NCBI RefSeq assembly: GCF_022627575.1 | Contig: NZ_JADEYQ010000013.1 | Location: forward strand, 25,573 to 89,572 | Origin: Sphingobacterium rhinopitheci | GTDB lineage: Bacteria; Bacteroidota; Bacteroidia; Sphingobacteriales; Sphingobacteriaceae | DNA length: 64,000 nt | Reading direction: 5' to 3' | Shown here: positions 9,508 to 18,394 of the stretch, piece by piece | Layout of the letters: each line of letters opens with the position of its first letter | Numbering within the stretch: position 1 is the first letter of the stretch | Made by a program: the position numbers and the translations under genes | The notes under the pieces: model-generated | Databases searched by the model: none | Told to the model about the DNA's origin: nothing | What the model saw: the letters and a program-made list of their open reading frames with translations, nothing else

Positions 9508-10554
9508 CTATTCGTTGAGTTTTACTCTTTTAAACATAATATTCGATCTCTTCCAAGTATACGTAAGTGCAATCTCATCCCCACAAGACACTATAGCAGG
9601 ATAAGAAAACTCATCCCCTTTGACACCATTCTCGACATCCAATATATCTTTCCATGTATTGCCATCATCCTCTGATATTGCCAATTTGAGAACTGCTCGA
9701 GAACCCCAATTTTTGGAATCCGTATTATATAGCAATGCTAACTTACCATCATGCAATTTAACTAAGTCTATCCCGCTATTGGGATTAGGTAATCCCGTCT
9801 TATATGCCTTACCCCAAGTCTTTCCATAGTCTTTGGAGTCACTCCGGTATATTGCGCCAGCGCTGGTTCGTAATAACATATGTACATTGCCATTGTTCGA
9901 TTCCCACAATGTAGGTTGAATCATACCTTCTCCTTTGACCTCAGTCGTGTCAAAAGCGATAAATTCACTTTTGTTCCAGCTATTACCTTTATCCGTGCTT
10001 ACATCCACAAAAGAGCGCCATAATCCGGACTCATCCGAAGAGCCAGCCAGCCAATCACCATTGGATAATACAATTGGCTTATTGCGGACAGGTCCACGTC
10101 CACCACGATCTCCAGCGACTAATTCTTGTGGCTTGGACCATGTTTGACCATTATCTGTAGACGAGATGTACCATGTTTCCCATATGGCTATCTCAGCACC
10201 AACCTTAAAGAAAAGTATGATTTCACCATTCTCTTTTTTAAATAGCACGGGATTCCAATGTGGTTGCTCACGGATTTTGGCTACTTCAACAGGGAAGCTC
10301 CATGTTGCGCCATCACCTTTAGTCATCCAGATACCGACATCATCATCCTTTTCTTTGGTACCACCAAACCAGGCGACTAAGTAATTGCCACTATCTAAGC
10401 ATACTAAAGTAGAAGCATGTGCTTGTTTGAAAGGTCTATCCTCAGGCAATACAAAGGAAGAAGTCACTATATTTTCTTTTTTACGGGTTGCTGTGCATGC
10501 GTTTACAATATACAGCAAACACAGCAATACGAGGGTTACATTTAGGGTTCTCAT
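9508..10554 (-). CDS. BNR/sialidase-like lipoprotein (BNR_2 family)
   Basis: 348 residues with a lipoprotein signal (lipobox around VNAC, Cys 20). Asp-box motifs S-x-D-x-G-x-x-W occur four times: STDNGQTW, STDKGNSW, SKDYGKTW and SEDDGNTW, giving a six-bladed sialidase-type propeller. The N-terminal HASTLVCLDSGNYLVAWFGGT and PHWNPVLF are typical of the BNR_2 family. I do not see the F/Y-R-I-P motif of classical GH33 sialidases, so sialidase activity should not be assumed; hydrolysis of another 2-keto-3-deoxy sugar acid such as Kdo, or a non-sialidase function, is possible. It sits between the large propeller protein gene and SusC. Confidence 0.8.
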   Translation of the reverse strand: MRTLNVTLVLLCLLYIVNACTATRKKENIVTSSFVLPEDRPFKQAHASTLVCLDSGNYLVAWFGGTKEKDDDVGIWMTKGDGATWSFPVEVAKIREQPHWNPVLFKKENGEIILFFKVGAEIAIWETWYISSTDNGQTWSKPQELVAGDRGGRGPVRNKPIVLSNGDWLAGSSDESGLWRSFVDVSTDKGNSWNKSEFIAFDTTEVKGEGMIQPTLWESNNGNVHMLLRTSAGAIYRSDSKDYGKTWGKAYKTGLPNPNSGIDLVKLHDGKLALLYNTDSKNWGSRAVLKLAISEDDGNTWKDILDVENGVKGDEFSYPAIVSCGDEIALTYTWKRSNIMFKRVKLNE

Positions 10555-10639
10555 AGTTTTTGATTAAGGTATCAAATTGGTTACAATGAAATATATGAAT
10601 CAAATTTAATATATGACATTGATGTATTTTTCTAACAAA

Positions 10640-10677
10640 TTATCATCTTTATTCAAGATGTTTACACGAGATGATAA
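10640..10677. promoter_or_regulatory. Nested inverted repeats in the largest gap of the sugar locus
   Basis: TTATCATCT at 10640-10648 is mirrored by AGATGATAA at 10669-10677, with a second, inner hairpin CATCTT-TATTC-AAGATG at 10644-10660. The two structures are mutually exclusive. It lies in the 133-bp gap between the propeller protein gene and the BNR lipoprotein gene, so it may be an operator, processing site or internal promoter region for the BNR-SusCD part. No U-tract is visible, so it is not a clear terminator. Confidence 0.35.
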
Positions 10678-10687
10678 ATAATTATGA

Positions 10688-12865
10688 TTAATCTATTAGC
10701 TCTAGATAACGACCCAACCAATAAGGCAAGAGCCAAATATCGCCAGCACTATTTTCGGCAGTTCCGGAGTTACCACCATCCAGTTGGAAGCGATTGCCAT
10801 TATGCCTAGATATTTTCAATTCGTCTGGAGGTAATACATCTTTAGTATATTGATTTCTAAAATTTTGAGGCATATTAACTATATCTTTACGTTCACTATT
10901 TTTTATATTCCAATGGATTAAATCCAAGGGATATTTTTGTAAATACCATACCGCATCATCGACACCAGGATCCTCAACCCCTACTATTCCAGTCATTAAA
11001 TTCCATAACGCATCTTTTTCAGGAAGCTCCGCTTTCCAATGGTCGATGATTGCTTCTTTATATTTCTCTTTTAGGTCCTCGTTCAATGCATAACGATACA
11101 ATCCCCAATAGCCCAAGAAGTACATCTCATCATCTGAATGATTCCAGCTACTAGACAACAATTGACTTAAATCATCCTGCGTACCGTCGGATTTACCGAT
11201 CTCTTCCATCGGAATCATTAGGTTGTCCAAATAACCATGCTTATTTATCAGCTCCAAAGCTTTGTTTTTAAACTTTTCTTTTTTAGTAAAATGATAAGCC
11301 GTCTGTAGCATGGCTATTATATTAGAAGAATTCAATTTCCTATCGCCTACATTTTTAGCAAAACCATTTACATATGCTGGATTCCATTTGCCCCACAAGG
11401 TAGGTTTACCGTCATAATCGACCAAGTACATATCGTTGTCTATAATATGCGTCATCATGGAGTCAATAAGTGAAATAGCTTGCTTCTTCACCGCCTTATC
11501 ATCCATTAATTCAGCGACTACGCCATAAGCGAATATATGCCCAATGGCTTCATCACTACTTGTTGTAGCTTTCCAGTCCCAGTCTTTGGAGGATGATTTT
11601 TGCCAAAATTCAGGATCGCTCAAATGCTCTTTATTACCGGTACGCTCAAAGGAACGAGCCGCAAATCCTTTAACAGGATTAATGGTAAATAAGCGATTCA
11701 TAGCATCCAATGATTCCTTCGTATTTTGTAAGGCTTCAGGATCTTTGGTGACAGCATATCTATAGGCTTGAGCAGCTAGATACATCGAAGTCCACAAGCC
11801 ATCATTGTCAGAATCCCCTAGATATCCCGTATAGATATTACCATCTTTCATCCCTGATATGGTCGAGTTGAATCCATTACGGATATGGCGATGACGCACT
11901 TGTTTTTCAAAATATGTTGCTTTGTCTGCTAATGTCATCTCCTTGGATACAATATCAGAAAGTCCTTCTTTGGTCAGAATAAGTACATTATCATTGATCC
12001 CAGGTTTAATGTTTACTACATGGTCATCATTAAGCCAGCGCTTGCTCGCATAATATTTGATGCCGTCTTTCTGGTTGATACGAAAGGCACCATGCGCCGT
12101 ACCTACCCACAAGTTACCATGTATACTTCTGACGACATTCAAATCAAGAGAAGGTAATTTGTCCTCTTTACGAATCAATTTAAAAGAAGGCTCAAAAAAC
12201 AATAAACCATCGCTCTGATGTGCGACTACAAAACCTTTGTCATGCGCCGTCATGGATACTAATCCCTGTCCTTTATAGATGGAGGAAAGTTTACCATTAC
12301 TTAACATAACTTGGTCAATACCCTTATCTGTAAGGATATAAAAAAATACATCATTAGGATCTGCTATGACTTCGATAATTTTGGACTTATCCAAAGAAGT
12401 CTCCCACACAGCCTTAGCATTTTTAATATATTGGATTTTATCGCCATTATAAACGAGGTAGTCGCTTTTAGATAAGGGCACAAAACCTGTTGGATTTAGG
12501 ATATCATGTGGTATATAAAGATCCCCTGCCCAGGCATTGCTAAGGATAACATCCTTAGCAAGGTAAACAAATTGACCATCTACTTGAACGATATCCACAA
12601 TATGCTTATTCTTCATAAAACGATATAAATTGTCCTCCACTACCTGCCCCGGCAATAACAAATCTCCAAAAGTAATTTTCTTAATACCTCCATTACTGAT
12701 CAACTGGATATTGTTATTACGATCATACTCCACATCAACACAAGGGAATGAAGATTGATACTTGATGGCATATTCTTGAGCATAAGGCTTGTCTTTGTGC
12801 TTCACTTGCGCCAATAGACATCCTGTCAACGTCATTAACGTTGATAATACAAATAGCTTTTTCAT
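10688..12865 (-). CDS. Secreted two-domain protein: N-terminal propeller plus C-terminal helical (alpha/alpha-barrel-like) domain
   Basis: 725 residues; no family recognised with certainty. A signal peptide carries a possible lipobox (LTGC, Cys 16). Residues about 40-310 read as beta-propeller blades (GNLWVGTAHGAFRI, like two-component-regulator propellers). Residues about 330-725 are mostly helical with YLGDSDNDGLWTSMYLAAQA, where the D-x-D-x-D-G could bind metal, and several W/Y/D-rich segments (WNHSDDEMYFLGYWG) reminiscent of (alpha/alpha)-barrel carbohydrate-active enzymes. It lies between two BNR-type proteins (6-base gap upstream). I infer extracellular glycan processing but cannot name a reaction. 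Confidence 0.7.
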   Translation of the reverse strand: MKKLFVLSTLMTLTGCLLAQVKHKDKPYAQEYAIKYQSSFPCVDVEYDRNNNIQLISNGGIKKITFGDLLLPGQVVEDNLYRFMKNKHIVDIVQVDGQFVYLAKDVILSNAWAGDLYIPHDILNPTGFVPLSKSDYLVYNGDKIQYIKNAKAVWETSLDKSKIIEVIADPNDVFFYILTDKGIDQVMLSNGKLSSIYKGQGLVSMTAHDKGFVVAHQSDGLLFFEPSFKLIRKEDKLPSLDLNVVRSIHGNLWVGTAHGAFRINQKDGIKYYASKRWLNDDHVVNIKPGINDNVLILTKEGLSDIVSKEMTLADKATYFEKQVRHRHIRNGFNSTISGMKDGNIYTGYLGDSDNDGLWTSMYLAAQAYRYAVTKDPEALQNTKESLDAMNRLFTINPVKGFAARSFERTGNKEHLSDPEFWQKSSSKDWDWKATTSSDEAIGHIFAYGVVAELMDDKAVKKQAISLIDSMMTHIIDNDMYLVDYDGKPTLWGKWNPAYVNGFAKNVGDRKLNSSNIIAMLQTAYHFTKKEKFKNKALELINKHGYLDNLMIPMEEIGKSDGTQDDLSQLLSSSWNHSDDEMYFLGYWGLYRYALNEDLKEKYKEAIIDHWKAELPEKDALWNLMTGIVGVEDPGVDDAVWYLQKYPLDLIHWNIKNSERKDIVNMPQNFRNQYTKDVLPPDELKISRHNGNRFQLDGGNSGTAENSAGDIWLLPYWLGRYLELID

Positions 12866-12871
12866 AATTTC

Positions 12872-14047
12872 TTATTTTATGGAATTAGGATTTATAATTA
12901 CGTGTTCAATAGTTTTGAGATCACCTTTTTTGTGGTGCGAATAAGTAAGATGTACCATCCCATCAGCAGCTTTTATTAATGATGGGTATGAAAACCTTCC
13001 TTCTTTATTTTTGTCTTCAACGATAGGGCCTAAATTCTCCCAATTTGCACCCTCATCTTTAGATAGATACAATGAAAGCTTGGATCTCCCTTCTACCATA
13101 TCATTCAATACCAATAACCACTTGTTGTTTGCTACTTTAACAACCTCCACACTTGCTGTACTAGGTATATTCACTTCCTTATTTGCCGACCAACTAATTC
13201 CTTTATCTTTGGAAATACTCGTCTGTAGCAAGGCAGGATCATCACCAGTATCACGCATATAAGCGATTATATCACCTGAAGCGTTCTCTATTAATGTAGG
13301 TTGAATATTTCCTCTTCCTACAATCGGCAAGCTCGCATTCCAAGTAGCCCCATCATTATCGGAGTAAGCGATCATAGAGAAATTCAAACCATCCGAATAT
13401 AAGGGTAACAATATTCGTCCTGAATGAAGTGTTAAAGGCTTTATTCGCGTCATCCAACCAAAAGAACGTTTGGTCAAATCCTCGGAAGCATTAATAATCA
13501 TCTGATCGTATCGTGGCGCATATTCAGCCCATCCTTGCCGGCTTTCCGGAAGATCCTTAAATCTAGCTTTTACTTCGGTAACAAAATTACTGTCAGGTTT
13601 TAAGAATATATTATCTTGCCAAGACCATTGCACCTGATTATTAGCGTAATCCGTACTCGTTTTGAAACGTAAGATCGATTGTTCCCAACGATTAGCATGC
13701 ACCGCAATCCATAGCAAAAACAACTTCCCTTTATTCATAAACAACACCGGGTTACAATCCGGTAATCCCTCTGTGTCTGCAAGGACGTAAGGAATTCCCC
13801 AAGTATTGGTTTTGGAGGAATATTTGGCCCCCATTATCTTGACATCATCCGCTGTACGCTCACCAGTTCCTTCAAACCAAGCGGCTAAGAAATCACCTCC
13901 CGGCAATTCAACTATAGAACTACCGTGTACATGTAATTCCTGTAGCGGAAAAATAAAACTTCTATTTACAACCTCAAAACGCTGGTTTTGACAAATAGCT
14001 AACAATGCATTTGTTAGCATAATAAAGGTTAAAAGTATTCGCTTCAT
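12872..14047 (-). CDS. BNR/sialidase-like secreted protein (second paralogue)
   Basis: 391 residues with a signal peptide ending near LLAICQ. Asp boxes: SDNDGATW, SKDKGISW and SKDEGANW. The N-terminal block ELHVHGSSIVELPGGDFLAAWFEGTGER and DCNPVLF parallel the protein encoded at 9508-10554, so the two are distant paralogues of the BNR_2 group. As there, no classical FRIP arginine motif is visible. It lies 4 bases after the metallophosphoesterase gene and 6 before the propeller protein gene. Likely a periplasmic or surface exo-acting hydrolase; whether it cuts sialic acid, Kdo or another sugar is open. Confidence 0.78.
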   Translation of the reverse strand: MKRILLTFIMLTNALLAICQNQRFEVVNRSFIFPLQELHVHGSSIVELPGGDFLAAWFEGTGERTADDVKIMGAKYSSKTNTWGIPYVLADTEGLPDCNPVLFMNKGKLFLLWIAVHANRWEQSILRFKTSTDYANNQVQWSWQDNIFLKPDSNFVTEVKARFKDLPESRQGWAEYAPRYDQMIINASEDLTKRSFGWMTRIKPLTLHSGRILLPLYSDGLNFSMIAYSDNDGATWNASLPIVGRGNIQPTLIENASGDIIAYMRDTGDDPALLQTSISKDKGISWSANKEVNIPSTASVEVVKVANNKWLLVLNDMVEGRSKLSLYLSKDEGANWENLGPIVEDKNKEGRFSYPSLIKAADGMVHLTYSHHKKGDLKTIEHVIINPNSIK

Positions 14048-14051
14048 ATTT

Positions 14052-15800
14052 TTAGTTTTTATTGATTTTAAATTGATCTATAACCAGCCCTAGACTGTCC
14101 ACGCTACATAATTCCAAGGAGCTATCGCTTATCTTTACGTGCTGATACAGGTATCCCTTCTGAACAATATATGCCTCATCATCCCCTTCAATATCTTCGC
14201 CCTTTCTTTTTGTAGCTACAGACATGATATATCGCGGTAAAGAAGGATTGGTTGTCTTATGGTAATAATGAAAATGTCCATTGCAGATTAAATCAACATC
14301 ATATTTGACAAATAGAGGCTGCCAATATTGGATGATATCCGCATAACTACTTTCAAATGTATGCGGTGCAAAATGGAAAAATACGATTTTGAATCTCTTG
14401 GTGCTCGAAGACAATACATCTCTGATCCATGCCTCTTGCTCCTTGGCCGAAAAAGTAACAGCATCAACCATTAGAAATAAGGTATTGCCATAATCAAAAG
14501 TATAACTTAATCCTTTGGGCAACTGTGAAGGGCCATTAGCAGGAAATTTGAGGTATGATAAATACATCCACGGGAACAATGCTTCTTGACTATCATGGTT
14601 GCCAGGAACGGACATAAATGGTTTTTCGTCCGTGATGCTTTTCGTGGCATTCCATAATATATCCCAATGATCTCTATACAATCCGGTATTCACCAAATCA
14701 CCTGCTTGCAAATAAAAATTAGCATTAGGAAACATCTTCTTCCATCGTGGAATAAAAAGACCCAAACTCGGATCATTGTGCATATCACCAAACCATCCAA
14801 ACTCAAAATCGTTGGATTTAGGGGCTGTTGTAAAAGAATAAACTTTGCTTTTAATAGCGTTAGAAATAAACTGATAATTATACTTTGTATTGGGCTCTAA
14901 GCCAGTCAAAGAAACACTTAATCTATTAACAATATGATCATTAACTAACATAACATCATGTATCTCTTGAACTTCAACCATTGCCTGCAAAGTATCCAAC
15001 GTACCTTCGCGCCAATAGATAAAAGAAGAACTAGCTAAATCATTGCGCGTACGCCAGCTTATATGTTGACTTGTCTGCGGGTCATCTATCCAAGACAACA
15101 ATAGCTGATCAGGCACACTTGATGAAGGATAATCAGTCTGCCTAAAGGCCTTGATTAAATGTGCTTCACGAGATCGTCCGCGGTAAGTCGGTAATATATA
15201 GGCCCCTTCTAAAGCAGGCGTAAATTGATTGACCGTCAGCTCATCCCAATCTTTATAAATTACACTCCCTACATAAAGAGGCTCGACGACTTGGTCCAAT
15301 GGCCATATAGGTTTAATAGCTAGTTCAATAGATTTATTTGTCGCTTTAATAGCCACAAAATACACATATCTATGTCTATCAAAACCATTGATCCCCAAAT
15401 TTACTTTGCCTTTTTTAAATCGCTTTCGCCATACTTCATACGTGACATTTTCATTGCTAATAAGCTCCTTGGTCTGCTGAAAAGAATCCTTTAACAACCA
15501 AAAAGGCACTTCTTTTTGTTGAATGTCACGGCACACAAAAACATCTACCTCCGTATTTACATCAAATGTCCAATACTCATGTGCCAAAATATGCAAGCTT
15601 GAAGCATCCAAATAAGCAAGAATATCATGCTGATTAATATTTTGGAAGCGATCTGCTATACCTTTAGCATAGATATCACGCACAATATTCGCCATTGTCT
15701 TAGGGATAGGATTAATAGGTTCCTGAAAGGAATACAATAGCACTATTGTAAGTGAAGTAATTAGGCTAATAATAGGTTTATAGATTATTTTGCACAACAT
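14052..15800 (-). CDS. Secreted metallophosphoesterase with N-terminal beta domains (purple acid phosphatase-like)
   Basis: 582 residues with an N-terminal hydrophobic export signal. Residues about 220-330 form a fibronectin/PAP-N-like domain (LSWIDDPQTSQHISWRT, LTGLEPNTKYNYQF). The catalytic calcineurin-like domain has all expected motifs: GDMH, GDLVNTG, GNHDS, FFHFAPH and NGHFHYYH, supplying the two-metal site. The extra ~200 residues at the N-terminus (acidic, Trp-rich) are not recognised. It is encoded 6 bases after a second PAP-like gene; the pair suggests removal of phosphate esters from the imported or surface glycan. Substrate is inferred only. Confidence 0.85.
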   Translation of the reverse strand: MLCKIIYKPIISLITSLTIVLLYSFQEPINPIPKTMANIVRDIYAKGIADRFQNINQHDILAYLDASSLHILAHEYWTFDVNTEVDVFVCRDIQQKEVPFWLLKDSFQQTKELISNENVTYEVWRKRFKKGKVNLGINGFDRHRYVYFVAIKATNKSIELAIKPIWPLDQVVEPLYVGSVIYKDWDELTVNQFTPALEGAYILPTYRGRSREAHLIKAFRQTDYPSSSVPDQLLLSWIDDPQTSQHISWRTRNDLASSSFIYWREGTLDTLQAMVEVQEIHDVMLVNDHIVNRLSVSLTGLEPNTKYNYQFISNAIKSKVYSFTTAPKSNDFEFGWFGDMHNDPSLGLFIPRWKKMFPNANFYLQAGDLVNTGLYRDHWDILWNATKSITDEKPFMSVPGNHDSQEALFPWMYLSYLKFPANGPSQLPKGLSYTFDYGNTLFLMVDAVTFSAKEQEAWIRDVLSSSTKRFKIVFFHFAPHTFESSYADIIQYWQPLFVKYDVDLICNGHFHYYHKTTNPSLPRYIMSVATKRKGEDIEGDDEAYIVQKGYLYQHVKISDSSLELCSVDSLGLVIDQFKINKN

Positions 15801-15806
15801 AATGGA

Positions 15807-17060
15807 CTATTCTATAATCGTATTTATACCATTTGATTTACTGATAACAAATTTATCCGCCAATTCACCAGAAGATTTATAAGCAGAAAAAGTAAGTTCG
15901 TTATCTGTTATTTCTACAGCATGAAAAAGCTGTGTAAAGCTGTACGATTTATCCATCCAATCAGCCCTAAGAACTTCACTCAATTTGGGTCCAGAAACTG
16001 TTACGACGTAGGTGGCATTAGATATTTTGTTGTCCTCCATAGGTATTTTATCCTTGCCCCTAGCATAAGTATGGTCATGACCTTGCAATACAAGATCCAC
16101 ATTATACCTATCTATCAATGGCTTGATAAGCTCCCGCAATTCTTTATTGTCTCTATTTTTTTTGGTTGAATAAATCGGATGATGCATCACAAGAATAGTC
16201 CACTTTTGGGTGTTAGCGCTTAAAATTGCTTGCAACCATTTTAATTGGTTTTGTTTGATAGATTCATACTCTTCCAACAGTTCCGTATTAACAATCACAA
16301 ACTTAACATCATTAATATCAATATAATAAGAAGTTTCTTTTAAACCATCTATTCCATTCAAAGGAAGATTAAATTGTTTATTCCAATAAGCTGAAATACC
16401 ATAATTGCCCGCATCATCATCCCCGTGATCATGATTACCTGCGGCTGCGAGGATAGGTATGCTTTGATGCATATTCGCTGTTGCGGTAAACCAATCTTCC
16501 CATTCATCCAAATTGTTTCCTCTATTGACGATATCACCGGCATACAATACGACCTGCGCATCCGGCATAGTCTTTACAGCCTGCCTAGCTACCCTTGACC
16601 AAAGGCTTTTTATATTGGTTTGAACATCGCCAAAGTAAAGGAATTTAAATGTTGGGGATTTGGAATTTATGGTTTTAAAATTAATCCATTCACTCCATTT
16701 ATCGCCTTCCCCTACACGATATACATACATCACGCCTTCTGCTAAGCCATCTAGTGTAAAGGAATGATAATAATGAGATTTCCCTTTATAGTGCAAAGGC
16801 TCCGATAAAGCGATAAATTCCTTACAATCGTGCCCAATATTAGCGGATGAATTCTCTGTAGCCAACTGTATTTTACTTGTTGGTTGGGTTTCATCGGTAC
16901 GCCAATTGACCGCAACCGTAGATGTCAAATCCTCCGTTACATTCAAAATAATATGATCTGGATAACCTTTGGTATCGACAGTCACTTGGCATTTTCCATT
17001 ATATGGGTGCCAAATAAGTAGCCATATGATGGACGTAATCAACAAGCTGTAATTTTTCAT
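15807..17060 (-). CDS. Secreted purple acid phosphatase-like metallophosphoesterase
   Basis: 417 residues with a signal peptide (cleavage near NGKCQ). A PAP N-terminal fibronectin-like domain (about 30-125: ILNVTEDLTSTVAVNWRTDE, VYRVGEGDKWSEW) precedes the metallophosphoesterase domain with FGDVQTN, YAGDIVNRG, AAGNHDHG, VMHHPIY and QGHDHTYARG, the full set of dimetal ligands. The protein is exported. It heads the extracellular enzyme block after the DUF5009 gene (44-base gap). Probably a phosphomonoesterase; the target could be sugar-phosphate groups released by the neighbouring enzymes. Confidence 0.87.
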   Translation of the reverse strand: MKNYSLLITSIIWLLIWHPYNGKCQVTVDTKGYPDHIILNVTEDLTSTVAVNWRTDETQPTSKIQLATENSSANIGHDCKEFIALSEPLHYKGKSHYYHSFTLDGLAEGVMYVYRVGEGDKWSEWINFKTINSKSPTFKFLYFGDVQTNIKSLWSRVARQAVKTMPDAQVVLYAGDIVNRGNNLDEWEDWFTATANMHQSIPILAAAGNHDHGDDDAGNYGISAYWNKQFNLPLNGIDGLKETSYYIDINDVKFVIVNTELLEEYESIKQNQLKWLQAILSANTQKWTILVMHHPIYSTKKNRDNKELRELIKPLIDRYNVDLVLQGHDHTYARGKDKIPMEDNKISNATYVVTVSGPKLSEVLRADWMDKSYSFTQLFHAVEITDNELTFSAYKSSGELADKFVISKSNGINTIIE

Positions 17061-17104
17061 AATAAGTCGGGTTAATAATTAGAGAATAAAAAGATGTAGA
17101 TCTA

Positions 17105-18304
17105 TTAAACTTTAATATAAATTTTGCGTTTATCCAACATATAACCTATCAGCCACATGATAACCAGAAATACTAAAGCAAAAAACAAAGAACCTACTTC
17201 AGGCGGACCAGGCAATAAAGAGCATATATTTTGATAAAAAGCCTCCCAAACATTGAGCTCCCCTTTTGGAGTATTGACTATTACAATTTCCAATAAACTG
17301 GGGATCATACTACTTAGGATATATATAAATAGTGGATTTTTGCCAAAAACAACAAAAAAACTCGTTAGGCTATTTCTAACATTTTGGACTTCTACATACC
17401 ATATGACAGTGCCTAATGTCAATACTGCTAATCCCGTTGTATACAACACATAAGAACTCGTCCATATCTTTTTATTAATAGGGAATCCCAAAGACCATAT
17501 CCAACCAAGTACCAAAATAAGAAAGCCTGAAACCATCATCGCCGAAAGCATTCTAAAATACTTGTCCTCCGTAAAAGGTACTTTAGAAAATAGCCAATCT
17601 ACTTTAGCATTTTGCTTAATAAACAAACCTACCAGGTATCCAAATACTGCCTGAACGATTGATGGCACGGTACTCATCAACCCTTCAGGATCAAAAGCAA
17701 TACCTTCACCCCTATACAAATGTGCTTCACCAACAAGTTGAATATCAACAGCAGTACCGAAATAGCCTCCCAAGGAATAAGGATCGGCTCCACCGTAACC
17801 ATAGCAAAGGCCCCAATAACCGACGAGTAGAATTGTCGCGATCACCATGATAGCTTTGGGCTTGAAGTAATAGGCGATTATACTAGCAAAGAAATAGGCC
17901 AATGCTATACGCTGTAAAACACCAAATATCCGTATGCCATAAGCTGAGTCCGCAGTGTCTACCCACTCCCTAAAAACCAAGGCCCCATTTTGCCATGCAA
18001 AAAATGGCCACCAATTCAAGAATAAGCCGATTAAAAATATTAAAATCGTTCGTTTACCTATTTTCTTCCAAAAAATAGCATCGCCCGCTTCCTTCAACCC
18101 TGGCAATACAAATGCGATAGCATTACCTACAGCAAAAAGAAAAAATGGAAATACCAAATCTGTAGGAGAACATCCATGCCACTGGGCATGTAATAAGGGC
18201 GAGAAGACATGGTCCCAAGTTCCTGGATTGTTAACCAAGATCATGAGTGCTACAGTTGCTCCTCTAAATACATCTAGCGAGAAATAGCGTGGTTTAGTTG
18301 CCAT
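17105..18304 (-). CDS. HGSNAT/DUF5009-type multi-spanning membrane acyltransferase-like protein
   Basis: 399 residues with about 10-11 membrane segments. It begins FSLDVFRGATVALMILVNNP, the signature of the DUF5009/DUF1624 group related to heparan-alpha-glucosaminide N-acetyltransferase and NagX, followed by SPTDLVFPFFLFAVGNA (substrate-loop region). Eukaryotic HGSNAT moves acetyl groups across the membrane to a sugar amine; bacterial members occur next to sugar-use genes but are rarely characterised. A role in acylating or deacylating the sugar during uptake is inferred from context only. Confidence 0.82.
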   Translation of the reverse strand: MATKPRYFSLDVFRGATVALMILVNNPGTWDHVFSPLLHAQWHGCSPTDLVFPFFLFAVGNAIAFVLPGLKEAGDAIFWKKIGKRTILIFLIGLFLNWWPFFAWQNGALVFREWVDTADSAYGIRIFGVLQRIALAYFFASIIAYYFKPKAIMVIATILLVGYWGLCYGYGGADPYSLGGYFGTAVDIQLVGEAHLYRGEGIAFDPEGLMSTVPSIVQAVFGYLVGLFIKQNAKVDWLFSKVPFTEDKYFRMLSAMMVSGFLILVLGWIWSLGFPINKKIWTSSYVLYTTGLAVLTLGTVIWYVEVQNVRNSLTSFFVVFGKNPLFIYILSSMIPSLLEIVIVNTPKGELNVWEAFYQNICSLLPGPPEVGSLFFALVFLVIMWLIGYMLDKRKIYIKV

Positions 18305-18394
18305 AATTAGTTTTTATTGGTTGTTAACTATTATTGATGCGAGCGGCAGTATAATAGAATTATAGGATTAAATATATTAATTAAACAAGTAATA

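Noticed and set aside
16358..16561. Small minus-strand frames inside large genes (for example here, at 8616-8843 and 20288-20587)
   Set aside because: They overlap clearly conserved genes in other frames and show low-complexity or antisense-like composition; treated as shadows.
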